A DNA stretch of 64,000 nucleotides, taken from contig CAZIHJ010000002.1 in the NCBI GenBank assembly GCA_964538485.1, forward strand, positions 1 to 64,000, given 5' to 3'. Below are positions 28,622-35,968 of the stretch, piece after piece. Position 1 is the stretch's first letter, and each line of letters starts with the position of its first letter. Origin of the DNA: JBJXHC01 sp964538485 (GTDB taxonomy: Bacteria > Bacteroidota > Ignavibacteria > UBA10030 > UBA6906). Position numbers and translations under genes: made by a program. The notes beneath the pieces are model-generated. The model searched no databases. It was not told where the DNA came from and saw only the letters and a list, made by a program, of their open reading frames with translations.

Positions 28622-29829
28622 GCCGGACGCTTCTCCAGCTTCAGATCGAGGTCCAGTATCTTGCGCTCACGTATTACACGCACCTTCAGAACATCACCGA
28701 CCTTATGATCGTTGACAATGGCAATCATTGTCTGATCGTCGATGATGCGCTCGTTGTTTACTGTCGTCACAATATCACCCACTTTGAAACCGGACCGGTC
28801 GGCGGGACTGCCGCGCTTCACGTCGCTGATAATGACCCCCTCGGCTTTCTCCAGTCCGAAATACCGCGCTATGCGGGCATCTACGACCTGGATTTCCAAC
28901 CCCGTCCAGTATTCGCGCTCGATCTTGCCGCTTTGTTTCAACTCGGCAATAATCGACTTGACGCGATTGATGGGAATGGCAAACCCGAGGCCGATGCTTC
29001 CCTGGTTGGGAGTATAGATCACGGCATTCACGCCAATAACCTCGCCCAATGAGTTCACCAGTGGACCTCCACTGTTTCCAGAGTTAATCGCCGCATCCGT
29101 TTGAATCATTCCCCGATACACGCGGCCCTGTTCACCACGCAGATTCATCTCGGTTGCGCTTACTACCCCAACCGTCACAGTCGGTTTGTCGCTGATGTCG
29201 AATAGTCCAAACGGATTACCGAATGCAACAACCCATTCACCGATAATGACATCTTCGGAATTCCCGAGCTTCACGTACGGCAGGTTCTTGCCGTCTATTT
29301 TCAATAGAGCGATGTCAGAAACAAGGTCGGTTCCCACAACCCTGGCATTGTATTTTTCACCATTCGTCATCGTCACGGTGATTTCCTTGGCATTCCCCGC
29401 AACATGATCATTCGTCAGGATGTACCCATCAGGAGAAATAATAAACCCCGATCCCAGATTGGGTACTTGTTTCGTAAACGTTTGATCTCCGAAGAACTGA
29501 CGGAAAAACGGATCGTCACCCCAGGGAGTCATCTGGCGATAGACACGCAACTCGATAACATTGATGCCCACCACAGCCGGACTGACCAACGCCACGGTTT
29601 TCGTGATTGCATTCCGGCGTGAGGATGTTACTTGCTCCGCCACCGAGTCGCGTTGTTGCGGAGTATACCCGACGGGGCTTACCGGCAATGAGGAATCACC
29701 AATTGCAGACGTCTGTATCTCCTGTCCGGTTCCTGCGTCGGATGAATGACCAATATTATAGCCAATCAACCCGCCGCCAAGAAACGGAAGCAAAAGAACG
29801 ATAACTGTTGTCAGAACCTTGTTCTTCAT
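28618..29829 (-). CDS. htrA: HtrA/Deg-family periplasmic serine protease with PDZ domain
   Basis: 403 residues. A signal anchor (about 5-27, hydrophobic VIVLLLPFLGGGLIG) is followed by a trypsin-like S1C domain with His142 (LTNDHVAG), Asp172 (DLVSDIALL) and Ser253 (GNSGGPLVN), and one C-terminal PDZ domain (about 305-395, ISDVKRGSPADRSGF). One PDZ and an uncleaved anchor make it DegS/HtrA-like rather than DegP-like. It degrades or senses misfolded envelope proteins, which is plausible for a cell exporting many giant proteins. It sits 18 nt after the transketolase C-subunit and overlaps purB by 4 nt. Confidence 0.95.
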   Translation of the reverse strand: MKNKVLTTVIVLLLPFLGGGLIGYNIGHSSDAGTGQEIQTSAIGDSSLPVSPVGYTPQQRDSVAEQVTSSRRNAITKTVALVSPAVVGINVIELRVYRQMTPWGDDPFFRQFFGDQTFTKQVPNLGSGFIISPDGYILTNDHVAGNAKEITVTMTNGEKYNARVVGTDLVSDIALLKIDGKNLPYVKLGNSEDVIIGEWVVAFGNPFGLFDISDKPTVTVGVVSATEMNLRGEQGRVYRGMIQTDAAINSGNSGGPLVNSLGEVIGVNAVIYTPNQGSIGLGFAIPINRVKSIIAELKQSGKIEREYWTGLEIQVVDARIARYFGLEKAEGVIISDVKRGSPADRSGFKVGDIVTTVNNERIIDDQTMIAIVNDHKVGDVLKVRVIRERKILDLDLKLEKRPA

Positions 29830-29847
29830 CGTCTCAACTCTTGTCTG

Positions 29848-30807
29848 TCACTTCTTTCTCTTCAATGCTCTCTGAGCCGCTTTGACGATAGCGTTTCGAT
29901 CAATGCCATACTTCTGCATCAGCTCCGGTCCTTTGCCGGATTCTCCAAACGTATCATTCACCGCCACGAACTCCTGTATCGTGGGGTGATGTTGCGAAAG
30001 ATACTCTGCAACCGCGCTGCCAAGTCCGCCGTGAATCTGGTGGTCTTCCGCTGTGACAATAGCGCCGGTTTCCTTTGCTGCCTTGAGCACCGCTTCCTTA
30101 TCCAGCGGCTTAAGGGTATGCATGTTTATCACTCGCGCCGAGATCCCACCGGTGGCGAGCGTCTCCGCTGCCTGGATTGCTTCCCACACCTGAAGGCCCA
30201 GGGCAATAATCGTGACATCGGTTCCTTCAATAAGCGTATTGGCTTTGCCGATCGCGAATGGAGTCGATTCATCAGTAAACATCGGAGTGTTATCGCGGAA
30301 GAACCGGATATAGACCGGGCCTTTGGTAATCTTGAGCGATTCTTTCACCGCACGCTTCGTTTCGAGATAATCGGACGGGCTGATCACGGTCATGTGAGGC
30401 AACACGCGCATCAGCGCCAGGTCCTCAAGGGACTGGTGTGTTGCACCATCCGGACCGACGGTAATGCCGCAGTGCGAGGCGCAGATCTTCACCGGCAACT
30501 CGCTGTAACAAAGCGATTGGCGAATTTGATCGAATGGCCTGCCCGCCGCAAACTCGCCGTAGGCAGAAGCAAATGGGACCTTGCCGACCAGAGAAAGTCC
30601 AGCAGCGATGCACATCATGTCTGCCTCGGCAACACCGACAGAAAAGAATCGATCCGGGTAGGCCTTTGCAAATGCGTCAACCTTGACTGAACCACTCACG
30701 TCGCCGCCTAATACAACGACATTCGGATTCTCTTTACCCAACTCCATCAACGCGTCGGAGAAACCCTGGCGCGTTGCTTTCTCGCCCTTGTTTTCAATCT
30801 TCTTCAT
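29848..30807 (-). CDS. Transketolase, C-terminal subunit
   Basis: 319 residues from the preferred start. It covers the pyrimidine-binding (with FASAYGEFAAGRPFDQIRQ) and C-terminal domains of transketolase, with the conserved HCGITVGPDGATHQ. A longer frame reaches 30837, but ATG 30807 has a good Shine-Dalgarno site (GAGGTGA) and overlaps the N-subunit stop by 4 nt (ATGA), so I chose it. Together with the upstream gene it forms a split transketolase that moves two-carbon ketol units in the pentose phosphate pathway. This arrangement is common in archaea and many anaerobes. Confidence 0.93.
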   Translation of the reverse strand: MKKIENKGEKATRQGFSDALMELGKENPNVVVLGGDVSGSVKVDAFAKAYPDRFFSVGVAEADMMCIAAGLSLVGKVPFASAYGEFAAGRPFDQIRQSLCYSELPVKICASHCGITVGPDGATHQSLEDLALMRVLPHMTVISPSDYLETKRAVKESLKITKGPVYIRFFRDNTPMFTDESTPFAIGKANTLIEGTDVTIIALGLQVWEAIQAAETLATGGISARVINMHTLKPLDKEAVLKAAKETGAIVTAEDHQIHGGLGSAVAEYLSQHHPTIQEFVAVNDTFGESGKGPELMQKYGIDRNAIVKAAQRALKRKK

Positions 30808-31709
30808 TTTGTCACCTCGGCCACTTGCTTCTCCCATTCAAATTCCATGAAATCCCCGAAACGCGTCGGGGCCAACTCACTGAGCGCCTGCTTCCCTTGT
30901 TCAATGTTCGGCGGAACACCATGCCAGCGATAGTCATCCTCCATAAATGACACCCCGCGTCCCATGAAGGTCTTTGCTATCACTACGGTTGGTTTACCTT
31001 TGAAGTTTCTCGCCGTATCCATTGCTCCGAGGAATTCATCGATATTGTGGCCGTCGCACTCAATCACATTCCATCTAAACGAACGCCACTTGTCCGCCAG
31101 AGGTTCAAGTTCCATCACTTTATCCGTACGGTTATCAATCTGACAGAAATTTCTGTCAACGATTGCTGTGAGGTTATCAAGATTGTAGTGGCCGGCAGTC
31201 ATTATTCCTTCCCATACCTGACCTTCATCCAATTCGCCGTCTCCATGCAACACCACCACTCTGTTCGGCTTCTTGTCCAGTTTCAGCCCCATTGCTGTGC
31301 CGGCAGCAATCGACATCCCCTGGCCAAGTGAACCGGAGGCGATTTCAACACCGGGCACACCATGCGTGTACCATGGAGCCGGATGCCCGTGAAGGCGAGT
31401 ATTCAATTTGCGGAGGGTGGAGAGTTCCTGAATTGGATAAAAACCTGCGCGTGCGAGCGTGGAATACCAGACTGGTGCAAGGTGGCCTGCCGAAAGAAAG
31501 AAGAAGTCCCGTTCAGGCAATGTCGGGTTCGCCGGATCATACTTCAATATCTTGAAATACAGAGAGGAGAAAATATCCGCGAGGCCAAGAGGTCCGCCGG
31601 AGTGACCGGACTGAGAGATCATCAACATCTTGATGATGTCTCTCCGTATCTGTCGCGCCATTTCCTGCAGGTCGGCCGTATCAAATTCCTGATGATCTAT
31701 CGCAGCCAT
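30804..31709 (-). CDS. Transketolase, N-terminal (thiamine diphosphate-binding) subunit
   Basis: 301 residues from ATG 31709, which has AAGGATG just upstream and gives MAAIDHQEFDTADLQ; a longer in-frame start at 31784 runs into plsY and is unlikely. The thiamine diphosphate site is clear: GHSGGPLGLADI, GSLGQGMSIAAGTAMG, and the GDGE motif in LHGDGELDEGQVWEG followed by the metal ligand Asn in VDRNFCQID. It starts 4 nt after the plsY stop and overlaps the C-subunit by 4 nt, so stoichiometric expression is expected. Confidence 0.94.
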   Translation of the reverse strand: MAAIDHQEFDTADLQEMARQIRRDIIKMLMISQSGHSGGPLGLADIFSSLYFKILKYDPANPTLPERDFFFLSAGHLAPVWYSTLARAGFYPIQELSTLRKLNTRLHGHPAPWYTHGVPGVEIASGSLGQGMSIAAGTAMGLKLDKKPNRVVVLHGDGELDEGQVWEGIMTAGHYNLDNLTAIVDRNFCQIDNRTDKVMELEPLADKWRSFRWNVIECDGHNIDEFLGAMDTARNFKGKPTVVIAKTFMGRGVSFMEDDYRWHGVPPNIEQGKQALSELAPTRFGDFMEFEWEKQVAEVTK

Positions 31710-31713
31710 TGTT

Positions 31714-32346
31714 TCATCCTTTGGTTTGAGTTTTCGGAAACCATTCCAGTACCGGCCGTGCGAGTTTTGCAAGAAGATTTGCAAAGAGCACCACCGCCAA
31801 GTATGTGTACTCCAATTGATCGCTGCCTTCGGGAAGCAGCCACGCGAGCACTTCGACAGGAGCGAAGAAGACGACTCCGAGGGTCAGGAGACAAGCACAG
31901 GCACTTCCCACATTCACATCTTTCGATATCCTGTGTCCAATAACCCAGAACATCCCCCACACAACCACGATCTTCCACGCTATGACGAACATGACACCCG
32001 CAGCAGTGGCAAGACCGCGCCCCCCTCTGAATCCCAACCACACCGGCAACGTATGCCCAATGGTGGCTCCTATTCCTGCTGAAGCCATCTCCGGAAATTC
32101 TGAACTCCAGATTCCCTTTGCAAGGAGCACCGCAGCTATTCCCTTTACCATATCCACGATCAGTACCGTGCCACCCACAGTTTTTGAGTTGGTGACAAGG
32201 TAGCTATTGAGGGTCCCAACGTTACCACTACCGGCTTGTCTGATATCAATCTTCGACTTCCATCTGACGAGGAGGTAGGCAGTGGGTATAGACCCGAGGA
32301 GATACCCCAGAAGAAACGGCAATGCGAGCGAGAGTGGAGCTGACAA
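31714..32346 (-). CDS. plsY: Acyl-phosphate:glycerol-3-phosphate acyltransferase
   Basis: The PlsY motifs are present: GSIPTAYLLVRW, SGNVGTLNSY and GHTLPVWLGFRGGRGLAT, among about five membrane helices. It makes lysophosphatidate from acyl-phosphate and glycerol 3-phosphate at the inner membrane. The start is uncertain. An ATG at 32493 would add 49 non-conserved residues and overlap the divergent larB region. The TTG at 32346, just before LSAPLSLALPFLLGYL, gives about 210 residues, the usual family size, and is preferred. First gene of the - strand run down to 24354. Confidence 0.88.
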   Translation of the reverse strand: MSAPLSLALPFLLGYLLGSIPTAYLLVRWKSKIDIRQAGSGNVGTLNSYLVTNSKTVGGTVLIVDMVKGIAAVLLAKGIWSSEFPEMASAGIGATIGHTLPVWLGFRGGRGLATAAGVMFVIAWKIVVVWGMFWVIGHRISKDVNVGSACACLLTLGVVFFAPVEVLAWLLPEGSDQLEYTYLAVVLFANLLAKLARPVLEWFPKTQTKG

Positions 32347-32556
32347 GGAACGGCTTGCCTTATTTTCAGTGAGTTGCGAAGAAAAGGTACGAAAAAACCG
32401 ATGGAGAGTCAAGGTAACCTGATGCACGAGAATGAGTTGAAGGAATATGCTTCCTTGATTCTCCAAGCCAAATGGAGTATATTGAGCACGCATTCAACCG
32501 ACATGCCTCTTCACCACTCTGGAAGATACACGCCTGCGGGTGCCTTTGTACAGACC

Positions 32557-33312
32557 ATGACCAAAGACGATCTGAAACACGTTCTCGAACGCCACAAGCA
32601 GGGCACCCTCTCCACAAAGAAAGCTATTGAACAGCTCTCCGCCCCGCTTTTTGAATCCCTTGAGTTTGCACATGTAGATCACCACCGCGAATTGCGCCAG
32701 GGATTTCCAGAAGTAATTCTCTGTGAAGGGAAAACGGAAAAACAGGTCGCTGAGATAGCACATCGGATTGTCAAACACGGCAGCATACTTCTCGCGACCC
32801 GTGCGACACGGGGACATTTTTCCGCTGTGAAGAAACTCGTTCCCAAAGCCCGGTACAATGAGGTCGCCCGAACGATCAGCGCGAATGAACATCTTATCAA
32901 GCACAAGGGTGCAGGAACTATTCTGGTGGTCACAGCAGGAACGTCCGATATTCCTGTTGCCGAAGAGGCACTTGAAACAGCGGGCGCAATGGGTAATTCT
33001 GTGGAAAAGCTGTTTGATGTCGGGGTAGCAGGTATCCATCGCCTGCTTGCACGAAGTTCCACACTCCGTGAAGCATCTGTCATCATCGTTGTCGCCGGTA
33101 TGGAAGGGGCGCTACCCAGCGTCATCGGCGGATTGGTGGATGTTCCGGTAATTGCGGTCCCGACTTCTGTCGGTTATGGAGCAAACTTCAAGGGCATCTC
33201 GGCGTTGCTTGGTATGCTGAACTCCTGTGCACCGGGTGTCACTGTTGTGAACATTGATAACGGTTTTGGCGCCGGCTTCGCGGCAAACCGTATCAACCGC
33301 AGTAGAGAATAA
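32557..33312 (+). CDS. larB: Nickel-pincer cofactor biosynthesis protein LarB
   Basis: From ATG 32557 (MTKDDLKHVLERHKQG) it is 252 residues, the family length; ATG 32401 or TTG 32374 would add a non-conserved extension. The C-terminal PurE-like half is diagnostic: ILVVTAGTSDIPVAEEA, DVGVAGIHRLL, GMEGALPSVIGGL and VPTSVGYGANFKGISAL. LarB carboxylates and hydrolyses nicotinic acid adenine dinucleotide in the first step to the nickel-pincer nucleotide used by lactate racemase-type enzymes. LarC, LarE and LarA are not in the window, so the client enzyme is unknown. Divergent from plsY. Confidence 0.9.
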   Translation: MTKDDLKHVLERHKQGTLSTKKAIEQLSAPLFESLEFAHVDHHRELRQGFPEVILCEGKTEKQVAEIAHRIVKHGSILLATRATRGHFSAVKKLVPKARYNEVARTISANEHLIKHKGAGTILVVTAGTSDIPVAEEALETAGAMGNSVEKLFDVGVAGIHRLLARSSTLREASVIIVVAGMEGALPSVIGGLVDVPVIAVPTSVGYGANFKGISALLGMLNSCAPGVTVVNIDNGFGAGFAANRINRSRE

Positions 33313-33338
33313 TCATTAAAACGAATCCAGGAAAAATA

Positions 33339-34724
33339 ATGGCAAAAGATATTTCAAAGATCTGCTTTTATGAGAATGTCCTCCAGACCATCGGGAAGAC
33401 ACCACTCATCAAACTGCGGAAGGTAACAGGCAGCGCAAAGGGATTGATCCTGGCGAAAGTCGAGTCTTTTAACCCCGGGGGCTCGGTGAAGGATCGTATC
33501 GGCGTTTCCATTATTGAAGAGGCCGAGCGCGAGGGCCGATTAAAACCGGGCGGGACCATCGTCGAATCAACGTCCGGCAACACGGGCATGGGGCTTGCCC
33601 TTGTGGCCGCGGTAAAGGGCTACAAGACGGTGTTTACCCTGCCCGACAAAATGAGCATGGAAAAAATCAGACTACTCCGGTCGTTCGGAGCGGAAGTCAT
33701 CGTTACGCCCACTGCTGTCCCGCACGAATCTCCTGAGAGTTACACTGAAGTCGCCAAGCGCATTGTCCGGGAAACGCCGAACTCCATACTTGCCAACCAG
33801 TACTATAACCCCAACAACCCGGATTCCCATTACCGGTCAACCGGACCTGAGATCTGGGAACAGACCGGCGGCCAAATCACTCACTTCGTATGCGGTGTTG
33901 GTACAGGCGGTACGATCAGTGGTGCCGGAAAATTCCTGAAAGAGAAGAATCCCCAGATCAAAATCATTGGCATTGATCCAAAGGGGTCGGCGTTACGCGA
34001 GTATTTCTATACCAAGAAGATCACCCCGCTCCTCAAGACCTACAAAGTTGAGGGCATTGGCCAGGATTATGTGCCGGGGGTTCTGCACTTCGAGTATATT
34101 GATGAGATGATTGAAGTGACGGACAAGGAATCATTCCTTATGGCGCGCAGACTGACACGGGAAGAGGGATTGATGGCAGGAGGATCTTCAGGCACCGCTG
34201 TGGCAGGCCTGTTGAAGGCCGCGGTGCAATTCAAGGAAGACGACGTCATTGTTGTTCTTCTCCCCGATTCCGGGGAGCGCTACATCAGCAAGATCTACAA
34301 CGACGACTGGATGCGGGAGAACGGCTTCCTTGTTCCCGAGCGGGTGACGGCTCGTTACATCATGCAGTCGAAGAAATTGGGGAAGATTGTCTCGATTGAT
34401 CCCACTACCACTGTCCGCAAGGCACTCGACCTGATCAAGGAACATGACATCTCCCAGTTACCGGTACTCGACCACGGCAAACCTGTCGGCGCTGTCCATG
34501 ATCATGAGTTGATGATGACAGTGATGGAACGGCCGGCGCTTGTAGATTCCCCGATCAGCACGGTGATGGGACCGAGCTTCCCGGTGTTGAACATTGATTC
34601 ACATATCGAAGACGTGATCAAGCAGATGACCACGAAGCGCAACTCTGCCGTGCTCATTGAGGATGACCAGCGTGTTACCGGCATCCTCACGCGGTACGAT
34701 GTTATCGAATACATGGGAAAGTAG
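33339..34724 (+). CDS. Cystathionine beta-synthase (PLP enzyme with CBS-domain pair)
   Basis: 461 residues: a fold-II PLP domain (1-330) with Schiff-base Lys51 in NPGGSVKDRIG, substrate loop STSGNTGMGLA, phosphate loop GVGTGGTISGAGK, and then two CBS domains (about 340-460, with VRKALDLIKEHDISQLPV). The CBS pair with this catalytic domain is the layout of cystathionine beta-synthase, which condenses serine (or O-acetylserine) with homocysteine; a cysteine synthase activity cannot be excluded. The CBS domains may bind adenosyl ligands (family knowledge). A gamma-lyase/synthase gene follows after 4 nt, supporting a transsulfuration operon. Confidence 0.92.
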   Translation: MAKDISKICFYENVLQTIGKTPLIKLRKVTGSAKGLILAKVESFNPGGSVKDRIGVSIIEEAEREGRLKPGGTIVESTSGNTGMGLALVAAVKGYKTVFTLPDKMSMEKIRLLRSFGAEVIVTPTAVPHESPESYTEVAKRIVRETPNSILANQYYNPNNPDSHYRSTGPEIWEQTGGQITHFVCGVGTGGTISGAGKFLKEKNPQIKIIGIDPKGSALREYFYTKKITPLLKTYKVEGIGQDYVPGVLHFEYIDEMIEVTDKESFLMARRLTREEGLMAGGSSGTAVAGLLKAAVQFKEDDVIVVLLPDSGERYISKIYNDDWMRENGFLVPERVTARYIMQSKKLGKIVSIDPTTTVRKALDLIKEHDISQLPVLDHGKPVGAVHDHELMMTVMERPALVDSPISTVMGPSFPVLNIDSHIEDVIKQMTTKRNSAVLIEDDQRVTGILTRYDVIEYMGK

Positions 34725-34728
34725 CCAC

Positions 34729-35886
34729 ATGAGCGATCGCAAGAAAGGATTCTCCACCCGCGCCATTCACGCCGGGCAACCCGCTGAACCGGTGACGGGC
34801 GCAATCATGACGCCCGTCTTCCTCACCTCCACGTACGTGCAGGAGGAAATCGGCAAGCACAAGGGATATGAGTACAGTCGTGTTTCCAACCCGACCCGCA
34901 CTGCGCTGGAAGAAAACATCGCAGCACTCGAAGGGGGGCTGTACGGCATGGCGTTCGGCTCCGGCACCGCAGCAGTCGATGCCATCATGCATCTGCTGAA
35001 ACCGGGCGATCACATGATCCTCTCGCAGAATGTCTATGGCGGAACCTACCGTATCGCCAAAATGGTGTGGGAGGACTATGGACTGCAATTTGATTTTGTC
35101 GATACCGTCGATCTCCAGAATATTGAACGTGTCATCAGACCCAACACGAAGATGCTGTTCATTGAAACACCCACCAACCCGACAATGGAGATCACCGATC
35201 TGGCGGGCGCAGCGACAATTGCCAAACGGCACAAGCTTCTTTCCGTTGTCGATAATACTTTCGCAACCCCGTTTCTTCAACAGCCCCTCTCCTTCGGCTT
35301 CGATATCGTCGTCCACAGTCTTACAAAATACCTGAACGGACACAGCGATATGCTGGGCGGCTTTGTGGTCACCAACGATGCCGCGGTAACGGAGAAACTT
35401 CGCTTTCTGCAGAAAGCCGTCGGCGGAATCCTGAGTCCGTTTGATGCATGGCTCTGTATGCGGGGCACCAAAACGCTCGCAGTACGTATGAAGCAGCATA
35501 ACGAAAACGCCATAATTGTTGCTCAATGGCTCATAAAGCAGCAAGGTATCCGGAAGGTGTACTATCCGGGTCTTCCCGACCATCCGCAGCACGCCCTGGC
35601 CAAAAAACAAATGCGCGGGTTTGGGGGAATGATCTCCTTCGATCTTGGAAGTCTGGAAAACGCGGCCGCGTTCCTGAAGCGTGTCCGGCTGTGTGCATTG
35701 GCCGAGAGTCTTGGCGGCGTGGAAACGATCATTACTCATCCCGCAACGATGACACATGCTGCCATACCGCCGGAGCAACGTGTGCGAATTGGCATCACGG
35801 ACGGGCTGGTGCGCATTTCCGTCGGCATTGAAGACGTTGAAGATATCATCACCGACCTGGACAAAGCCCTTAAAGGGTCAGGTTGA
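34729..35886 (+). CDS. Cystathionine gamma-lyase / gamma-synthase (Cys/Met metabolism PLP enzyme)
   Basis: 385 residues from ATG 34729 (MSDRKKGFSTRAIHAGQ), 4 nt after the preceding stop; a longer frame from 34657 overlaps the upstream gene and is unlikely. Schiff-base Lys200 in VHSLTKYLNGHSD, plus family blocks YEYSRVSNPTR, FGSGTAAVDA, DNTFATPFLQQP and ESLGGVETIITHPATMTH. Pairing with cystathionine beta-synthase suggests gamma-lyase, completing homocysteine-to-cysteine reverse transsulfuration. Gamma-synthases look very similar, so the direction is inferred from context. Confidence 0.9.
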   Translation: MSDRKKGFSTRAIHAGQPAEPVTGAIMTPVFLTSTYVQEEIGKHKGYEYSRVSNPTRTALEENIAALEGGLYGMAFGSGTAAVDAIMHLLKPGDHMILSQNVYGGTYRIAKMVWEDYGLQFDFVDTVDLQNIERVIRPNTKMLFIETPTNPTMEITDLAGAATIAKRHKLLSVVDNTFATPFLQQPLSFGFDIVVHSLTKYLNGHSDMLGGFVVTNDAAVTEKLRFLQKAVGGILSPFDAWLCMRGTKTLAVRMKQHNENAIIVAQWLIKQQGIRKVYYPGLPDHPQHALAKKQMRGFGGMISFDLGSLENAAAFLKRVRLCALAESLGGVETIITHPATMTHAAIPPEQRVRIGITDGLVRISVGIEDVEDIITDLDKALKGSG

Positions 35887-35968
35887 ATTCCAAAACCGAT
35901 TTAGGTATCTTGCATCTGCAATTCGATACCATTCGACACTCATTCCTCAATAATCGTTACGCCGACCT

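Noticed and set aside
29746..30690. 314-codon + strand frame
   Set aside because: Antisense to the transketolase C-subunit and the htrA start; the composition is that of a reverse-complemented coding gene.
29848..31709. Split transketolase as a frameshift or novelty
   Set aside because: Two-subunit transketolases are well known. Both halves have their own starts and ribosome sites with a 4-nt overlap.
34702..35778. 358-codon - strand frame
   Set aside because: Antisense shadow of the cystathionine lyase/synthase gene; no family-like sequence.
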